A stretch of DNA of 5,412 nt from positions 1 to 5,412 of the forward strand of contig JAEZEY010000420.1 of assembly GCA_023432845.1 (NCBI GenBank). The letters run 5' to 3'. The DNA comes from Pseudomonadota bacterium (lineage in GTDB: Bacteria; Pseudomonadota; Alphaproteobacteria; Rhizobiales; Xanthobacteraceae). The notes under the pieces are model-generated. The model was given only the letters and a program-made list of their open reading frames with translations, did not search any database and had not been told where the DNA came from. The translations under genes were made by a program, and so were the position numbers. Of the stretch, positions 1 to 5,412 are shown piece by piece (position 1 is the first letter of the stretch; every line of letters begins with the position of its first letter).

Positions 1-375
1 ATTGCGGTACTGATCGGCTTTGCCGCCCTGTATTACGTGGTGGCCGAGCAGAACGGGCCGCTCGCCGGCTTCGCCGCCGCAGGCGGTGCGGCACTGCTGA
101 CCGCGATCCTGATGTTCGTGGTCGTGGCGGTCAGGGCCAAGGCGCCGCCGCGCCGATCTCCGGCCGACATCAAGAGCGAAGCGAAGGACGCCATCCGCCA
201 GAGCGAGCGGGCGGCGGCCGACCTGGGCAGCCGGGTTCAGCGTGAGGCCGAGGCGCTCGGCCGCCGCTCGGTCGATGCCGCGGCCGGCGTCGTTCGCGAC
301 GGCTCGCGGGAGACGGTGTTCGCCGTTCTCGCCGCGACCGCCGTGCTGGGCATGGTGATCGGCCGCAGGCGCTAA
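1..375 (+). CDS. Holin-like small membrane protein, 3' part (5' end outside window)
   Basis: The reading frame is open from base 1 to the TAA at 373-375, giving 124 residues with no start needed inside the window. The GTG codons at 37 and 40 fall in the middle of a hydrophobic helix and are unlikely starts. Visible residues 1-14 look like the end of one membrane helix, and 21-44 (rich in A, G, L, V) form a second. A charged, Ala/Arg/Glu-rich stretch at about 50-100 is probably helical. A short hydrophobic segment at about 104-120 then ends in GRRR. This layout fits the phage-holin-like superfamily of small proteobacterial envelope proteins (Phage_holin_3_6 type). The hydrophobic C-terminus closing in GRR resembles the tail of ElaB/YqjD-type ribosome-associated inner membrane proteins. 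Despite the family name, no phage genes are nearby and a lytic role is not implied. The family call is moderate and the cellular role unknown. Confidence 0.7.
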   Translation: MAVLIGFAALYYVVAEQNGPLAGFAAAGGAALLTAILMFVVVAVRAKAPPRRSPADIKSEAKDAIRQSERAAADLGSRVQREAEALGRRSVDAAAGVVRDGSRETVFAVLAATAVLGMVIGRRR

Positions 376-411
376 GGGGCCCCGGTTAACGGCGAATCAA
401 GGCTGGTCCCG

Positions 412-417
412 CTACAG
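412..417 (+). promoter_or_regulatory. Possible -10 element (CTACAG) for a leaderless transcript
   Basis: The sequence GCTACAGT ends about 7 nt before the ATG at 425. That ATG has no Shine-Dalgarno-like purine run in front of it. A transcript starting 6-8 nt after this hexamer would begin at or next to the start codon, which would make it leaderless. No convincing -35 box is present: TTAACG at 386-391 leaves a spacer of 20 nt. This is an inference from spacing only. Confidence 0.22.
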
Positions 418-424
418 TGCGGTC

Positions 425-1441
425 ATGATTCTGCGCCCCATCGCTCTCCGGCTGGCCGCTGCCGCGCTCGCGCTTGTTTTTTCCGTGCCAGCCTTCGCGC
501 AGGAGCGAGTGACCATCGCCGTCACCCGCGCCTCGACCAACGGCGCTTTGTTCCTCGCCGCGGCCCGCGGCTACTTCAAGGCCGAAGGCATCGAGCCCGA
601 CATGACCGCCTATGCCTCGGACGGCGAGGTGTTGAAGGCCATGGCCGCCGGCTCAGCCGATGTCGCGCTGGCCAACTGGAGTATCGAATCCGTGAAGCTG
701 GCGGTCCAGGCCGGCTTCAAGGCGGTCGCGGCCCAGGCTCGCGAGAATGACGGTTTCGAAGGCAACGAACTGGTGGTGTCCGCCGCCGCCTATGATCGCG
801 GCATCCGCAAGCTCGAGCAATTGCGCAGCGGCGTGATCGTTGTCGATGCCGTCGGTTCAAACCTGCACTATCAACTCGACCAGGCCCAGCACGCCAAAGG
901 CGGCAAGGTCGGGGGTTTCACCCTGCGCTTTGCCGGCACGCCGAAAGCGGCCGCCGCCGCCATCAGCGAAGGCCGCGCCGATATGGCGGTGCTGCCGATG
1001 ATCGAAGCGCGTGAACTGCTCGTCACCAATCAGGCCAAGCTGGTCGCCTGGTGTTCGGAATTCTCGACCTCGGAACTCGGTGCGCTGTTTGCTTCGCCAA
1101 AGATGCTGACCGAACGCCGCGCCGTGACCGAAAAGTTCCTGCGCGCCTATCGCCGTGGCGCCGCCGACTATCACAGGGTTTTTCTCCGTCTCGACAAATA
1201 CTCGAAGCGGGTCTCCAACGCGGCCTCGCGGGAGGCGGCAAGGATTCTTGCCTATTATGTCTATCCGCGCGCCCGGCGCCATGAGGGTGTGGCGATAGCG
1301 GAAGGCGAAGTGCATTACATGGATGCCAAGGCGCGCATCAATACCGCCGACCTCGATCGGCGTATAGCCTGGTATCAGGCGCAGGGGCTGCTCGATAAGT
1401 CGTTCAACGCGCAGAATCTCGTCGATTTGGACTTTAAGTGA
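425..1441 (+). CDS. ABC transporter substrate-binding protein, NMT1/SsuA-like
   Basis: The gene encodes 338 residues starting at ATG 425. Residues 1-25 are a Sec signal peptide: Arg4 and Arg9, a hydrophobic Ala/Leu core, and a probable cleavage after AFA (25/26). The mature protein opens with VTIAVTR and then LFLAAARGYFKAEGIEP, the hallmark opening of NMT1/THI5-like and SsuA/TauA-type periplasmic binding proteins. It continues with a repeated 'AxGxADVAL' style lobe motif at about residues 74-82 and a second-lobe 'EGRADMAV' motif at about 182-189. The length is normal for the family. These proteins bind small organic ligands such as aliphatic sulfonates, taurine, pyrimidine precursors or aromatic acids in the periplasm and deliver them to an ABC permease. 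No permease or ATPase gene lies on either side here, so the ligand cannot be deduced. It may serve a transporter encoded elsewhere. The family call is firm and the substrate is unknown. Confidence 0.85.
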   Translation: MILRPIALRLAAAALALVFSVPAFAQERVTIAVTRASTNGALFLAAARGYFKAEGIEPDMTAYASDGEVLKAMAAGSADVALANWSIESVKLAVQAGFKAVAAQARENDGFEGNELVVSAAAYDRGIRKLEQLRSGVIVVDAVGSNLHYQLDQAQHAKGGKVGGFTLRFAGTPKAAAAAISEGRADMAVLPMIEARELLVTNQAKLVAWCSEFSTSELGALFASPKMLTERRAVTEKFLRAYRRGAADYHRVFLRLDKYSKRVSNAASREAARILAYYVYPRARRHEGVAIAEGEVHYMDAKARINTADLDRRIAWYQAQGLLDKSFNAQNLVDLDFK

Positions 1442-1540
1442 TTTTTGCGGCGCAGCGTCGCAATCGTGACTTGCCAGTGCGGTGGCAGCCTGAGACGATT
1501 ACGCTACGGGCCGGGTAACATTGGTCCAACTCCCGGCCAG

Positions 1541-1545
1541 GGAGG
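1541..1545 (+). promoter_or_regulatory. Shine-Dalgarno GGAGG deciding the start of the EF-G-like gene
   Basis: GGAGG lies 5 nt before the ATG at 1551. This supports 1551 over the upstream in-frame TTG at 1521, which has no purine-rich site before it and would add ten residues unlike a GTPase N-terminus. Confidence 0.8.
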
Positions 1546-1550
1546 TTGCC

Positions 1551-3626
1551 ATGCAACAGGCTACGCAACAGAAAGGCACGCATCCGCAGGCGATAAGTTC
1601 CAGGGGCCCCCGCACCATCGCGCTGGTGGGCCCATTCCAGAGCGGCAAGACCACGCTGCTTGAGGCGATCCTGGCGCGCACCGGCGCCGTCGCCCGGCAA
1701 GGCTCGGTTGAGGTCGGCAATACGGTCAGCGATGCCTCCAAGGAAGCGCGCCATCACAAGATGAGCGTCGAGGCGACCTTCGCCACCACCGAGTTCATGG
1801 GCGACAGCTACACCTTCGTCGACTGCCCGGGCTCGATAGAATTCATTCACGACATGCGCTGCGTGCTGCCGGCGGTCGATGCCGCCGTTGTCGTCTGCGA
1901 GGCGGACGAGAAGAAGTTGCCGCAGCTTCAGCTCATCCTGCGCGAGCTTGAAGACCGCAAGATCCCCCACTTCCTGTTCCTCAACAAGATCGACAAGGCC
2001 GACAAGCGCGTGCGCGAGACGATCGCGCTGCTGCAGCCGGCGTCGCGCGTGCCGCTGCTGCTGCGGCAGATTCCGATCTGGAACGGCGATCTCATTTCCG
2101 GCTTCGTCGATCTGGCGCTTGAGCGCGCTCATGTCTATCGCGAATACGCCGCCTCGGAGGTGATCGAACTCGCGGGCGAGAACAGGGATCGCGAGAAGGA
2201 AGCGCGCTTCACCATGCTGGAGCGGCTGGCCGACCATGATGACGAACTGCTCGAGCAATTGCTGGGCGACATGGAGCCGCCACGCGACAAGGTGTTCGAC
2301 GATCTGGCCAAGGAACTGCGCGACGGCGTGGTGTGCCCGGTGCTGCTCGGGGTCGCGACGCGCTCGAACGGCGTGCTGCGGCTGCTGAAGGCGCTGCGTC
2401 ACGAGGCGCCCGGCATTGCCGAGACCGCGAAGCGCCTCGGCGTCAAGGCCAGCGACGATCCCATCGCGATCGTTCTCAAGACCTACCACACCGCGCATGG
2501 CGGCAAGATGACGGTGGCGCGCGTGCTCAATGGCGAGGTCGGCGAAGGCGCGTCATTTCTCGCGCCGCGCCGCGACGTAGGCCGCGTCGCCGGTGTGTTC
2601 AATCTGATGGGCGCGACTTTCGCCAAGCGGGGGCCGGCCAAGGCCGGTGAAACCGTGGCCTTCGGCAAGCTCGATGGCGCCAAGACCGGCGATACATTGT
2701 CGGCCGGCAAGCATGCGGTCGAGCCTTTGGTGACGGTGACGCCATCGCCGCCGGTGCTGGCCATGGCGGTGGCCGCCAAGGAGCGCAAGGACGACGTCAA
2801 GCTCGGCGTCGCCTTCACCAAACTCACCGAGGAAGATCCGGCGCTGACGGTGATCCACAACACCGAGAGCCACGAGGTGGTGATGTGGGGACAGGGCGAG
2901 ATGCACCTGCGCGTCGCCACCGAACGCCTCGCTGATCGCTATGGCGTGCCGGTGCTGACGCATCGGCCGGCGGTCGGCTATCGCGAGACCATCCGCAAAT
3001 CCATCAGTCTGCGCGGCCGCCACAAGAAGCAGTCCGGCGGCCACGGCCAGTTCGGCGATGTCGTACTGGAGATCAAGCCGCTGCCGCGCGAGGGCGGTTT
3101 CAAGTTCAACGACATGATCACCGGCGGCGTGGTCCCGCGCAACTACATCCCGGCGGTCGAGGAGGGCGTCAAGGACGGGCTGAAGCACGGCCCGCTCGGC
3201 TTTCCGGTGGTCGATGTCGAGGTGTCGCTGACCGACGGCTCGTATCACTCCGTCGATTCCTCCGACATGGCGTTCCGTACCGCAGGCCGCATCGCCGTCG
3301 CCGAAGGCCTGCCGCAATGCCAGCCGGTGCTGCTCGAACCCATCTACATGGTCGAGATCTTCTGCCCGAGCGATGCCACCGCGCGCATCAACGCCATTCT
3401 GTCGGGGCGGCGGGGCCAGATCCTCGGCTTCGACACCCGCGAGGGCTGGGACGGTTGGGATATGGTACGGGCGCAGATGGCGGAGGCCGAGATCGGCGAC
3501 CTCATCGTCGAGGTTCGTTCCGCCACCGCGGGCGTCGGCTCCTTCGGCTTCAAGTTCGCCCATATGGCGGAACTGACCGGGCGGCAGGCGGACCAGGTCG
3601 TCGCGGCGAGACGGGCGGCGGAGTAG
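1551..3626 (+). CDS. Elongation factor G-like GTPase (EF-G2/FusA2 type)
   Basis: The gene encodes 691 residues, the usual EF-G length. The five-domain order is intact: G domain with insert (about 20-295), domain II (from about 303), domain III (from about 398), domain IV (from about 470) and domain V (from about 592). The P-loop is GPFQSGKT (27-34), where EF-G usually has GHIDAGKT. The G3 motif is DCPGSIEF (91-98) instead of DTPGHVDF, so Ser95 replaces the histidine that positions the hydrolytic water. Switch I reads HHKMS with Ser72 at the site of the conserved Thr. G4 is NKID (145-148). Domain IV keeps HKKQSGGHGQFG (491-502), a GGVVPRNYIPAVEEG segment near 525, and DGSYHSVDSSDMAF. The fold is therefore certain, but the GTPase centre is divergent. 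This matches the EF-G-like paralogue group (often annotated EF-G2), not the main translocase FusA, which normally sits with rpsL/rpsG/tuf. None of those genes is here. The role is unproven. It could act on ribosomes under particular conditions, with slow or ribosome-independent GTP turnover. Confidence 0.9.
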   Translation: MQQATQQKGTHPQAISSRGPRTIALVGPFQSGKTTLLEAILARTGAVARQGSVEVGNTVSDASKEARHHKMSVEATFATTEFMGDSYTFVDCPGSIEFIHDMRCVLPAVDAAVVVCEADEKKLPQLQLILRELEDRKIPHFLFLNKIDKADKRVRETIALLQPASRVPLLLRQIPIWNGDLISGFVDLALERAHVYREYAASEVIELAGENRDREKEARFTMLERLADHDDELLEQLLGDMEPPRDKVFDDLAKELRDGVVCPVLLGVATRSNGVLRLLKALRHEAPGIAETAKRLGVKASDDPIAIVLKTYHTAHGGKMTVARVLNGEVGEGASFLAPRRDVGRVAGVFNLMGATFAKRGPAKAGETVAFGKLDGAKTGDTLSAGKHAVEPLVTVTPSPPVLAMAVAAKERKDDVKLGVAFTKLTEEDPALTVIHNTESHEVVMWGQGEMHLRVATERLADRYGVPVLTHRPAVGYRETIRKSISLRGRHKKQSGGHGQFGDVVLEIKPLPREGGFKFNDMITGGVVPRNYIPAVEEGVKDGLKHGPLGFPVVDVEVSLTDGSYHSVDSSDMAFRTAGRIAVAEGLPQCQPVLLEPIYMVEIFCPSDATARINAILSGRRGQILGFDTREGWDGWDMVRAQMAEAEIGDLIVEVRSATAGVGSFGFKFAHMAELTGRQADQVVAARRAAE

Positions 3627-3745
3627 GTACTACATCAAGTGACTGCCCCGCCGCGTTTCCGCTTGTACATGGCGCGGTCCGCGGCCGTTAGCAGTTCTGT
3701 AGAATTGGTGCGGATGCACGCAGATCAGGTGGAAGGACTAACCGC

Positions 3746-3988
3746 ATGACCCTGCTTCTCGTTTCGATTGTGCTTGAAGCGGCCGTTGCGGTGATTGCAG
3801 CGCTCGCCGCGGCGAAAGGGCGGCCATATCTCTACGGCCTGGCCTTCACGTTTACGATCTATGTGATTTACGACCTCGCCCGGGCTCTGCATTGGCCGGC
3901 AGAGGGCATGCTTTTGTCCGTCTTGTTTCTTGCTGCCACCCTCGCCGCGCTTTACGCGGTATGGGGCCTTTATCGCGAGAAGGCCTGA
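3746..3988 (+). CDS. Small membrane protein of unknown function, three predicted helices
   Basis: The gene encodes 80 residues from ATG 3746, with GGAAGGA at 3731-3737 as a good ribosome binding site 8 nt upstream. Hydrophobic segments lie at about residues 2-22, 28-45 and 52-73. They are separated by short polar turns (AKGRPY after the first, LARALHWPAEG after the second), and the protein ends in YREKA. The aromatic residues Tyr and Trp sit at the helix edges, as expected for an inner membrane protein. No motif identifying an enzyme, transporter or toxin is visible, and it does not resemble MsrQ, which is much larger and carries haem-ligand histidines; this protein has a single His. The gene stands between the EF-G-like gene (119 nt gap) and msrP (95 nt gap) with its own ribosome binding site. 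TAGAAT at 3700-3705 could be a -10 box, but no matching -35 is seen. The coding call is supported by the site, the coherent membrane topology and the absence of overlap. Confidence 0.75.
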   Translation: MTLLLVSIVLEAAVAVIAALAAAKGRPYLYGLAFTFTIYVIYDLARALHWPAEGMLLSVLFLAATLAALYAVWGLYREKA

Positions 3989-4002
3989 CCAGGCGCCTTC
4001 TC
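3977..4002 (+). terminator. Hairpin across the stop codon of the 80-aa gene; possible terminator without T-tract
   Basis: GAGAAG (3977-3982) pairs with CTTCTC (3997-4002), and GCCT (3983-3986) pairs with AGGC (3991-3994) around a GACC tetraloop. This makes ten base pairs with a two-base bulge (GC at 3995-3996). The TGA stop codon (3986-3988) lies in the upper stem and loop. No run of T follows on either strand, so intrinsic termination is uncertain. It may instead protect a 3' end. Confidence 0.35.
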
Positions 4003-4041
4003 CCGCATCCGTGATTTGCCTGTGATCCCTTGCGGTTCTAG

Positions 4042-4067
4042 GTCAGTCTGTGCCGACACAGACCGAC
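4042..4067 (+). promoter_or_regulatory. Imperfect palindrome in front of the msrP ribosome binding site; candidate operator or RNA hairpin
   Basis: The left arm GTCaGTCTGTG (4042-4052) and right arm CACAGACcGAC (4057-4067) are complementary at 10 of 11 positions, around a 4-nt centre CCGA. The inner seven pairs are uninterrupted (4046-4052 with 4057-4063). The dyad ends one base before the AGAGGGG ribosome binding site (4068-4074). A 10-nt-spaced direct repeat, CCGACACA/CCGACAGA (4053-4060 and 4063-4070), overlaps the right arm. This is consistent with a regulator binding site or a 5' UTR hairpin. The binding protein cannot be named from sequence. Confidence 0.5.
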
Positions 4068-4083
4068 AGAGGGGTCATACGCG

Positions 4084-5067
4084 ATGAACGTCATCCGCCG
4101 CCGCGGCTGGGAGATTCCGGAAAGCCAGATCACGCCTGAGCATTTGGTGTTCGACCGGCGCAGGCTGCTGATCGCGGGAGCGAGCGCGCTGGCGATGGCG
4201 CCGGCCTTCGCCCCGGGCCCGGCGCAGGCGCAGCGCATGTCCGACGCCGCCAATCTGCCGGATCCGAATGCCGGGCTCTATCCGGCCAAACGCAACGAGA
4301 CCTACAAGCTCGACCGGCCGATCACCGATGAGAAGGTGAACGCCAGCTACAATAACTTCTACGAGTTCAATTCGTCCAAGAACGTCGTCGAGCAGGCGCA
4401 GAAGCTTGTCATCCGGCCGTGGGCGGTGAAGATCGACGGCATGGTCGAAAAGCCGTTCGAGATCGACGCCGACGAACTCATCAAGAAAATGGGTATCGAG
4501 GAGCGCGCCTATCGGCATCGCTGCGTCGAAGCCTGGGGTATGGCGATCGCCTGGAGCGGCTTCCCGCTGAAGAAGCTGGTTGAGTTTGCCAAGCCGCTCG
4601 GCTCGGCGAAATACGTGAAGATGGAAACCTTCATGAACCCGAAGGTGGCGCCGGGGCAGCGGCAGCCTTGGTATCCGTGGCCCTATGTCGAGGGCCTGTC
4701 GATGGCGGAGGCGACCAACGACCTCGCCTTCATCGCCACCGGCGCCTATGGCCATCCGATGGTCAAGCAGCACGGCGCGCCGCTGCGGCTGGCGGTGCCG
4801 TGGAAGTACGGCTTCAAGTCGATCAAGTCGATTGTGCGCTTCTCCTTCACGGAGGAACGCCCGAAAGGCATGTGGGAGGCGTTGCAGGCGTCCGAATACG
4901 GCTTCTGGGCGAATGTGAACCCGAAGGTCGCGCATCCGCGCTGGAGCCAGGCCACCGAGGAGGTCATCGGCACCGGCGAGCGGCGGCCCACCTTGCTGTT
5001 CAACGGCTATGGCGAATTCGTCGCCGACATCTACAAGGGCATGAGCGGCGAGCGGCTCTGGGCCTAA
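4084..5067 (+). CDS. msrP: Protein-methionine-sulfoxide reductase catalytic subunit MsrP (YedY)
   Basis: The gene encodes 327 residues, close to the 334 of E. coli MsrP, from ATG 4084 with AGAGGGG at 4068-4074 as ribosome binding site. The N-terminus carries a Tat signal: DRRRLLIAG at 24-32, a hydrophobic Ala-rich core, and probable cleavage after AQA (49). Twin-arginine export fits a folded molybdopterin enzyme. The sulfite-oxidase-type fold is shown by YNNFYEF (89-95) and RHRCVEAWGM, in which Cys147 is the expected molybdenum ligand. WSGFPL, a PWYPWPYVEGL segment and a GAPLRLAVPWKYGFKSIK segment follow, all typical of the family. MsrP repairs oxidised methionines in periplasmic proteins, taking electrons from the quinone pool through the haem membrane protein MsrQ. 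The usual adjacent msrQ is missing: an 80-aa membrane protein lies upstream and creA downstream. No key residue appears lost. A palindrome directly before the ribosome binding site suggests regulation. Confidence 0.95.
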   Translation: MNVIRRRGWEIPESQITPEHLVFDRRRLLIAGASALAMAPAFAPGPAQAQRMSDAANLPDPNAGLYPAKRNETYKLDRPITDEKVNASYNNFYEFNSSKNVVEQAQKLVIRPWAVKIDGMVEKPFEIDADELIKKMGIEERAYRHRCVEAWGMAIAWSGFPLKKLVEFAKPLGSAKYVKMETFMNPKVAPGQRQPWYPWPYVEGLSMAEATNDLAFIATGAYGHPMVKQHGAPLRLAVPWKYGFKSIKSIVRFSFTEERPKGMWEALQASEYGFWANVNPKVAHPRWSQATEEVIGTGERRPTLLFNGYGEFVADIYKGMSGERLWA

Positions 5068-5105
5068 TCGCGCGCCGCCCCTTCCTTCTTCACGGGACCA
5101 TCCAT

Positions 5106-5138
5106 ATCTCGGGGAACGGTACACCGCTTTCCGGAGAT
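5106..5138 (+). promoter_or_regulatory. Possible RNA hairpin enclosing the creA Shine-Dalgarno
   Basis: ATCTC (5106-5110) can pair with GAGAT (5134-5138), then GGAA (5113-5116) with TTCC (5129-5132), and CGG (5117-5119) with CCG (5124-5126). These twelve pairs are interrupted by small internal loops. The GGAG Shine-Dalgarno of creA (5133-5136) lies in the 3' strand of this stem and would be partly hidden. The structure was drawn by eye, with no folding energy computed. Confidence 0.28.
5133..5136 (+). promoter_or_regulatory. Shine-Dalgarno GGAG supporting the GTG start of creA
   Basis: GGAG sits 7 nt before GTG 5144. It favours this start over the in-frame ATG at 5201, which would remove most of the signal peptide. 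Confidence 0.65.
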
Positions 5139-5143
5139 CGCCC

Positions 5144-5412
5144 GTGCGCCTGCTTCCTGCCTCGCTCGCCGCCTTGACCGTCGGCTTCAACATTTTCGGT
5201 ATGACGGCGCCGGCCGCGGCGGCCGAGCAACCCGACCTCATCTTCAAGAAATCGACGGTATTCAAGTGGCTGACGCCGAAAGACAAGCTCGCCACCTACG
5301 GTCTCGACGATCCGGAGGTGGAGGGCGTCGCCTGTCATTTCACGGTGCCGGAGCGTGGCGGCTTTAAGGGCTGGATTGGAGTCGCCGAGGAAGTATCCGA
5401 CATTTCTCTGGC
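5144..5412 (+). CDS. creA: CreA family secreted protein, 5' part (runs off window)
   Basis: Eighty-nine complete codons are visible from GTG 5144 to the window edge with no stop. Residues 1-27 form a Sec signal peptide with a probable cleavage after AAA (27/28). The mature part contains the CreA pattern as I recall it from E. coli CreA: VFKW (39-42), a P-x-D-K segment (45-48), LDDPEVEGVAC (54-64) with Cys64, then GGFKGWIGVAEEVSD (72-86). In full-length CreA a second Cys follows shortly after this point, which would lie just outside the window. CreA is a small periplasmic protein of about 150-170 residues. It was named for its place in the E. coli creABCD locus, and its biochemical function is not established. 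The gene follows msrP by 76 nt with no obvious terminator between them, so co-transcription is possible. No creB/creC regulators are in view. Confidence 0.88.
   Translation, partial: MRLLPASLAALTVGFNIFGMTAPAAAAEQPDLIFKKSTVFKWLTPKDKLATYGLDDPEVEGVACHFTVPERGGFKGWIGVAEEVSDISL

Noticed and set aside
1..375. Prophage lysis cassette, because of the holin-like family
   Set aside because: No endolysin, spanin or phage structural gene is nearby, and members of this superfamily are widespread as ordinary chromosomal envelope proteins.
1445..1494. Small inverted repeats after the binding-protein gene (GCGGCG/CGTCGC and TGCCA/TGGCA) as a terminator
   Set aside because: The stems are only 5-6 pairs with wobble and no T-run follows. 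The T-run at 1442-1446 precedes the first stem instead of following it.
1521..1550. Upstream TTG start for the EF-G-like gene
   Set aside because: No Shine-Dalgarno precedes it, whereas the ATG at 1551 has GGAGG at ideal spacing. The ten extra residues include the ribosome binding site region.
1434..2498. Long open frame (354 codons) on the - strand opposite the EF-G-like gene
   Set aside because: The + strand reading is an unmistakable five-domain GTPase. The antisense translation is low in hydrophobic-core pattern and rich in Arg, His and Gln, typical of a GC-rich shadow frame.
2553..3563. Long open frame (336 codons) on the - strand opposite domains II-V
   Set aside because: It is also an antisense shadow of conserved EF-G-like sequence, with no recognisable domain.
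4016..4044. A sigma-70 promoter for msrP (TTGCCT followed by TCTAGG or TAGGTC)
   Set aside because: Spacing and hexamer matches are poor in every register tried, so it was not listed as a feature.
4075..5295. Open frame of 406 codons on the - strand covering all of msrP and part of creA
   Set aside because: It runs across two real genes and their gap, and its translation has no recognisable motif. Its length reflects high GC at third positions.

Overview
The window is GC-rich, tightly packed and coded entirely on the + strand. Its proteins resemble those of alphaproteobacteria, most likely Hyphomicrobiales (Bradyrhizobium/Rhodopseudomonas/Xanthobacteraceae-like). This rests on protein style and gene types only, with no database search. 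Six genes are visible, two of them cut by the window edges. There are no RNA genes, insertion sequences, CRISPR arrays or phage modules. It looks like ordinary chromosomal housekeeping and envelope territory.

Layout: (1) 1-375, the 3' end of a small membrane protein of the phage-holin-like superfamily (Phage_holin_3_6 type), with a hydrophobic C-terminus ending in GRRR. (2) 425-1441, a secreted NMT1/SsuA-type ABC substrate-binding protein with no transporter partners in view. (3) 1551-3626, a divergent EF-G-like translational GTPase (EF-G2/FusA2 type) whose G-domain motifs depart from canonical EF-G, including Ser in place of the catalytic His. (4) 3746-3988, an 80-aa protein with three predicted membrane helices and no recognised function. 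(5) 4084-5067, MsrP (YedY), the Tat-exported molybdopterin subunit of the periplasmic methionine sulfoxide reductase. (6) 5144-end, the start of a CreA-family secreted protein, running off the right edge.

The genes do not form one obvious pathway. Two genes (msrP, creA) make periplasmic proteins and lie 76 nt apart, so they may be co-transcribed. The usual msrP partner, the haem membrane protein gene msrQ, is not adjacent on either side. All intergenic gaps are under 125 nt. Three carry notable secondary structure: a hairpin across the stop codon of the 80-aa gene, a strong dyad abutting the msrP ribosome binding site, and a hairpin that includes the creA Shine-Dalgarno sequence.

Nothing here amounts to a clearly new system. 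The items most worth a second look are the altered GTPase active site of the EF-G-like protein and the dyad in front of msrP.
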